Positions 63,160 through 64,000 of a stretch of 64,000 nucleotides of DNA are shown in pieces. The position numbers were made by a program, and so were the translations under genes. How positions within the stretch are numbered: the first letter of the stretch is position 1; every line of letters starts with the position of its first letter. Source of the stretch: Bact-08 sp964533215 (GTDB taxonomy: Bacteria > Bacteroidota > Bacteroidia > Bacteroidales > UBA932); assembly GCA_964533215.1 (NCBI GenBank), contig CAZHLJ010000006.1, positions 67,172 through 131,171 of the forward strand. The letters run 5' to 3'. Under the pieces are notes generated by a model that made no database searches, was not told the DNA's origin, and was given only the letters and a program-made list of their open reading frames with translations.

Positions 63160-63268
63160 ACCCACTAAAAAGTCGCTCGCTAAAAAACAAATGCGCCTTC
63201 TTGATTATGCTGGTATAGATTTGGAGACAGGCGCCGGTTGTTTTTTTACGCTTGCTCCTTAAGTGGGT
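63160..63268. repeat. Palindromic element, copy 3; possible terminator
   Basis: A 109-base element bounded by ACCCACT (63160-63166) and AGTGGGT (63262-63268) with the same layout as copy 1. Its inner stem is GCGCCT (63193-63198) with AGGCGC (63229-63234), followed by a T-rich run (63237-63247). The stem differs in sequence from copy 1 but is again complementary, which points to selection for the fold. An apparent short reading frame across copies 2 and 3 is only a by-product of the repeat. Confidence 0.78.
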
Positions 63269-63280
63269 CCCAAATTTTCT

Positions 63281-63600
63281 TTTGCAATGCCACTGCGACT
63301 GTTGTACCATCAATTATTTATGCAAAAACAGACCAAGTATCCTAAAACCTACACTTTTTACTTTTCAGCACCTTGACATTGTTTAAAGAGGATGCAATGC
63401 CTTTTGAGGCTAATGCACTATTATTTATGAGATGCGAGACCTGTAGATTTTTGGATATCCTTTAAACTCACACTTTTCTCTTAGCACACCTTGACTGAAT
63501 TGAAAAAGGGTTATTAAATATTCCTTTGCAATACCACTGAGGCTGTTAAACTATCTATTATTTATGCAAAAACATAGCAAGCATCACTAAAACTCCACTC
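63281..63600. repeat. Degenerate tandem repeat, about three units
   Basis: GCAATGCC occurs at 63284 and 63394 and GCAATACC at 63528, each followed by related words including TTATTTATG (63314-63322, 63421-63429, 63560-63565 region) and, in two units, CACTTTT and CACCTTGAC. The unit spacings are about 110 and 134 bases. I see no coding potential. The repeat is diverged and may be the remnant of a longer array or of an old mobile element. Confidence 0.5.
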
Positions 63601-64000
63601 CTAGTCCTGATTTGCCACAATTTTGCTCTGCCATGGTTTTAATAACAACAGCCCCCCCCTACTTTACTGCCAACCAGTCTATCTTAAAAAAACGGATTTA
63701 AATTTTATTACTAAAAGATTTGGGTAAAACAATTAAAAATCATAATTTTACACTGCATTGCCGGAGATATAGTTATTCAGCTCTCCTTTTTGAATCCGAA
63801 ATGAACATCGAGAAGCAAAACAACTGAAATTTATAACCCTGTTAGTTTGACTGGACTAAAGAATATCAAGTATCAACTATACCCCAAAAGGTAAATCTAG
63901 CCCCCCGAAGTGACACTACATAAGCAACAAATAGACACCTATAAACAAGTTGAACTAAACCGCCCCCTTTCGGAGGCGGTAATTTGATGGTAAATTCGAT
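63600..64000. other. Non-coding terminal region, no gene seen
   Basis: After the tandem repeat no open frame of credible size or composition is present up to the window edge. Notable items are an eight-C run at 63652-63659, a six-C run at 63901-63906, and a GC-rich hairpin at the end. No tRNA, transposase or integrase sequence is visible. The next gene must lie beyond 64000. Confidence 0.6.
63959..63980. repeat. GC-rich hairpin at window end
   Basis: ACCGCC (63959-63964) pairs with GGCGGT (63975-63980), with a C-A mismatch, two more G-C pairs and a TTTC loop. It is not followed by a T run on either strand inside the window, so a terminator is unlikely. It could be part of a regulatory or RNA structure, or of a mobile-element end, that continues past the edge. 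Confidence 0.4.

Noticed and set aside
63033..63218. Short reading frame near the window end
   Set aside because: It is made of the palindromic repeat copies read in one frame, has no start site context and no similarity to a known protein.
63000..63300. CRISPR array
   Set aside because: The repeats are palindromic elements of about 110 bases with few copies and no regular spacers, and no cas genes are nearby.
63652..63659. Eight-C run as a phase-variable switch
   Set aside because: No reading frame or promoter element surrounds it.

Overview
The window looks like chromosomal DNA of an anaerobic member of the Bacteroidota, most likely order Bacteroidales. The evidence is low to medium GC, promoters of the TTTG-N19/20-TAnnTTTG type, few Shine-Dalgarno sites, and family-typical genes: TamL lipoprotein, Bacteroidota-type arginine decarboxylase, pyrophosphate-type phosphofructokinase, a fused NagB-like/PIG-L protein, a Ser-type sulfatase and an Ig-like lipoprotein with a beta-barrel partner. 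A run of exactly 100 N (25765-25864) shows that this is a scaffolded assembly, so the join at that point is not proven. Nearly all of the window is densely packed housekeeping genes. I see no rRNA, tRNA, CRISPR, prophage or insertion sequence.

Layout. 1-1935 (minus): DUF3467, etfB, and etfA cut by the window edge. 2052-8803 (plus): valS, thioesterase, tatA, tatC, ABC-F ATPase, rlmB. 8784-10891 (minus): SpoU methyltransferase and arginine decarboxylase. 11039-13321 (plus): tamL. 13318-22133 (minus): a seven-gene run of TonB-type plug-in/carboxypeptidase-like protein, sulfatase, rarA, kdsA, NagB-like/PIG-L, sugar MFS and CBM9-like protein, which looks like amino-sugar salvage mixed with LPS and DNA maintenance genes. 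22233-25742 (plus): rlmD, alkD-like, mnmE. After the gap: MATE exporter, then (minus) Hsp20, DUF190 and crcB. 28748-33777: GHL10-type lipoprotein, an alpha/beta hydrolase, and umuD-vanZ-umuC. 33758-36663 (minus): GH13 alpha-amylase and PPi-PFK. 36729-48813 (plus): ligA, flavodiiron protein, thioesterase, BrkB-like protein, hydG, rel/spoT, Ig-like lipoprotein, beta-barrel protein, ispG. 48815-54761: C69 peptidase and carAB. 54951-56210 (minus): rmuC.

The most unusual part is 56270-62988. It holds a MarR regulator followed by five tightly coupled heterodisulfide-reductase-like genes (HdrC, HdrB, a short HdrA, a second small HdrC, and a membrane HdrE/HdrD fusion). Then, 34 bases on, comes a PLP enzyme that matches cysteate synthase rather than ordinary threonine synthase, closed by a strong terminator. 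Cysteate is the head-group precursor of capnine-type sulfonolipids in some Bacteroidota. The arrangement suggests, but does not prove, that a membrane-linked Hdr-like redox complex is tied to sulfur or sulfite metabolism for sulfonolipid synthesis.

Other points of interest are: an IspG whose Bacteroidota-specific insert is sharply shortened; a NagB-like domain lacking the catalytic Asp/His; a solitary hydG; vanZ lodged between umuD and umuC; and a family of about 110-base palindromic elements (54818-54931, 63049-63102 partial, 63160-63268) whose stems covary. The last 1.1 kb has no credible gene.
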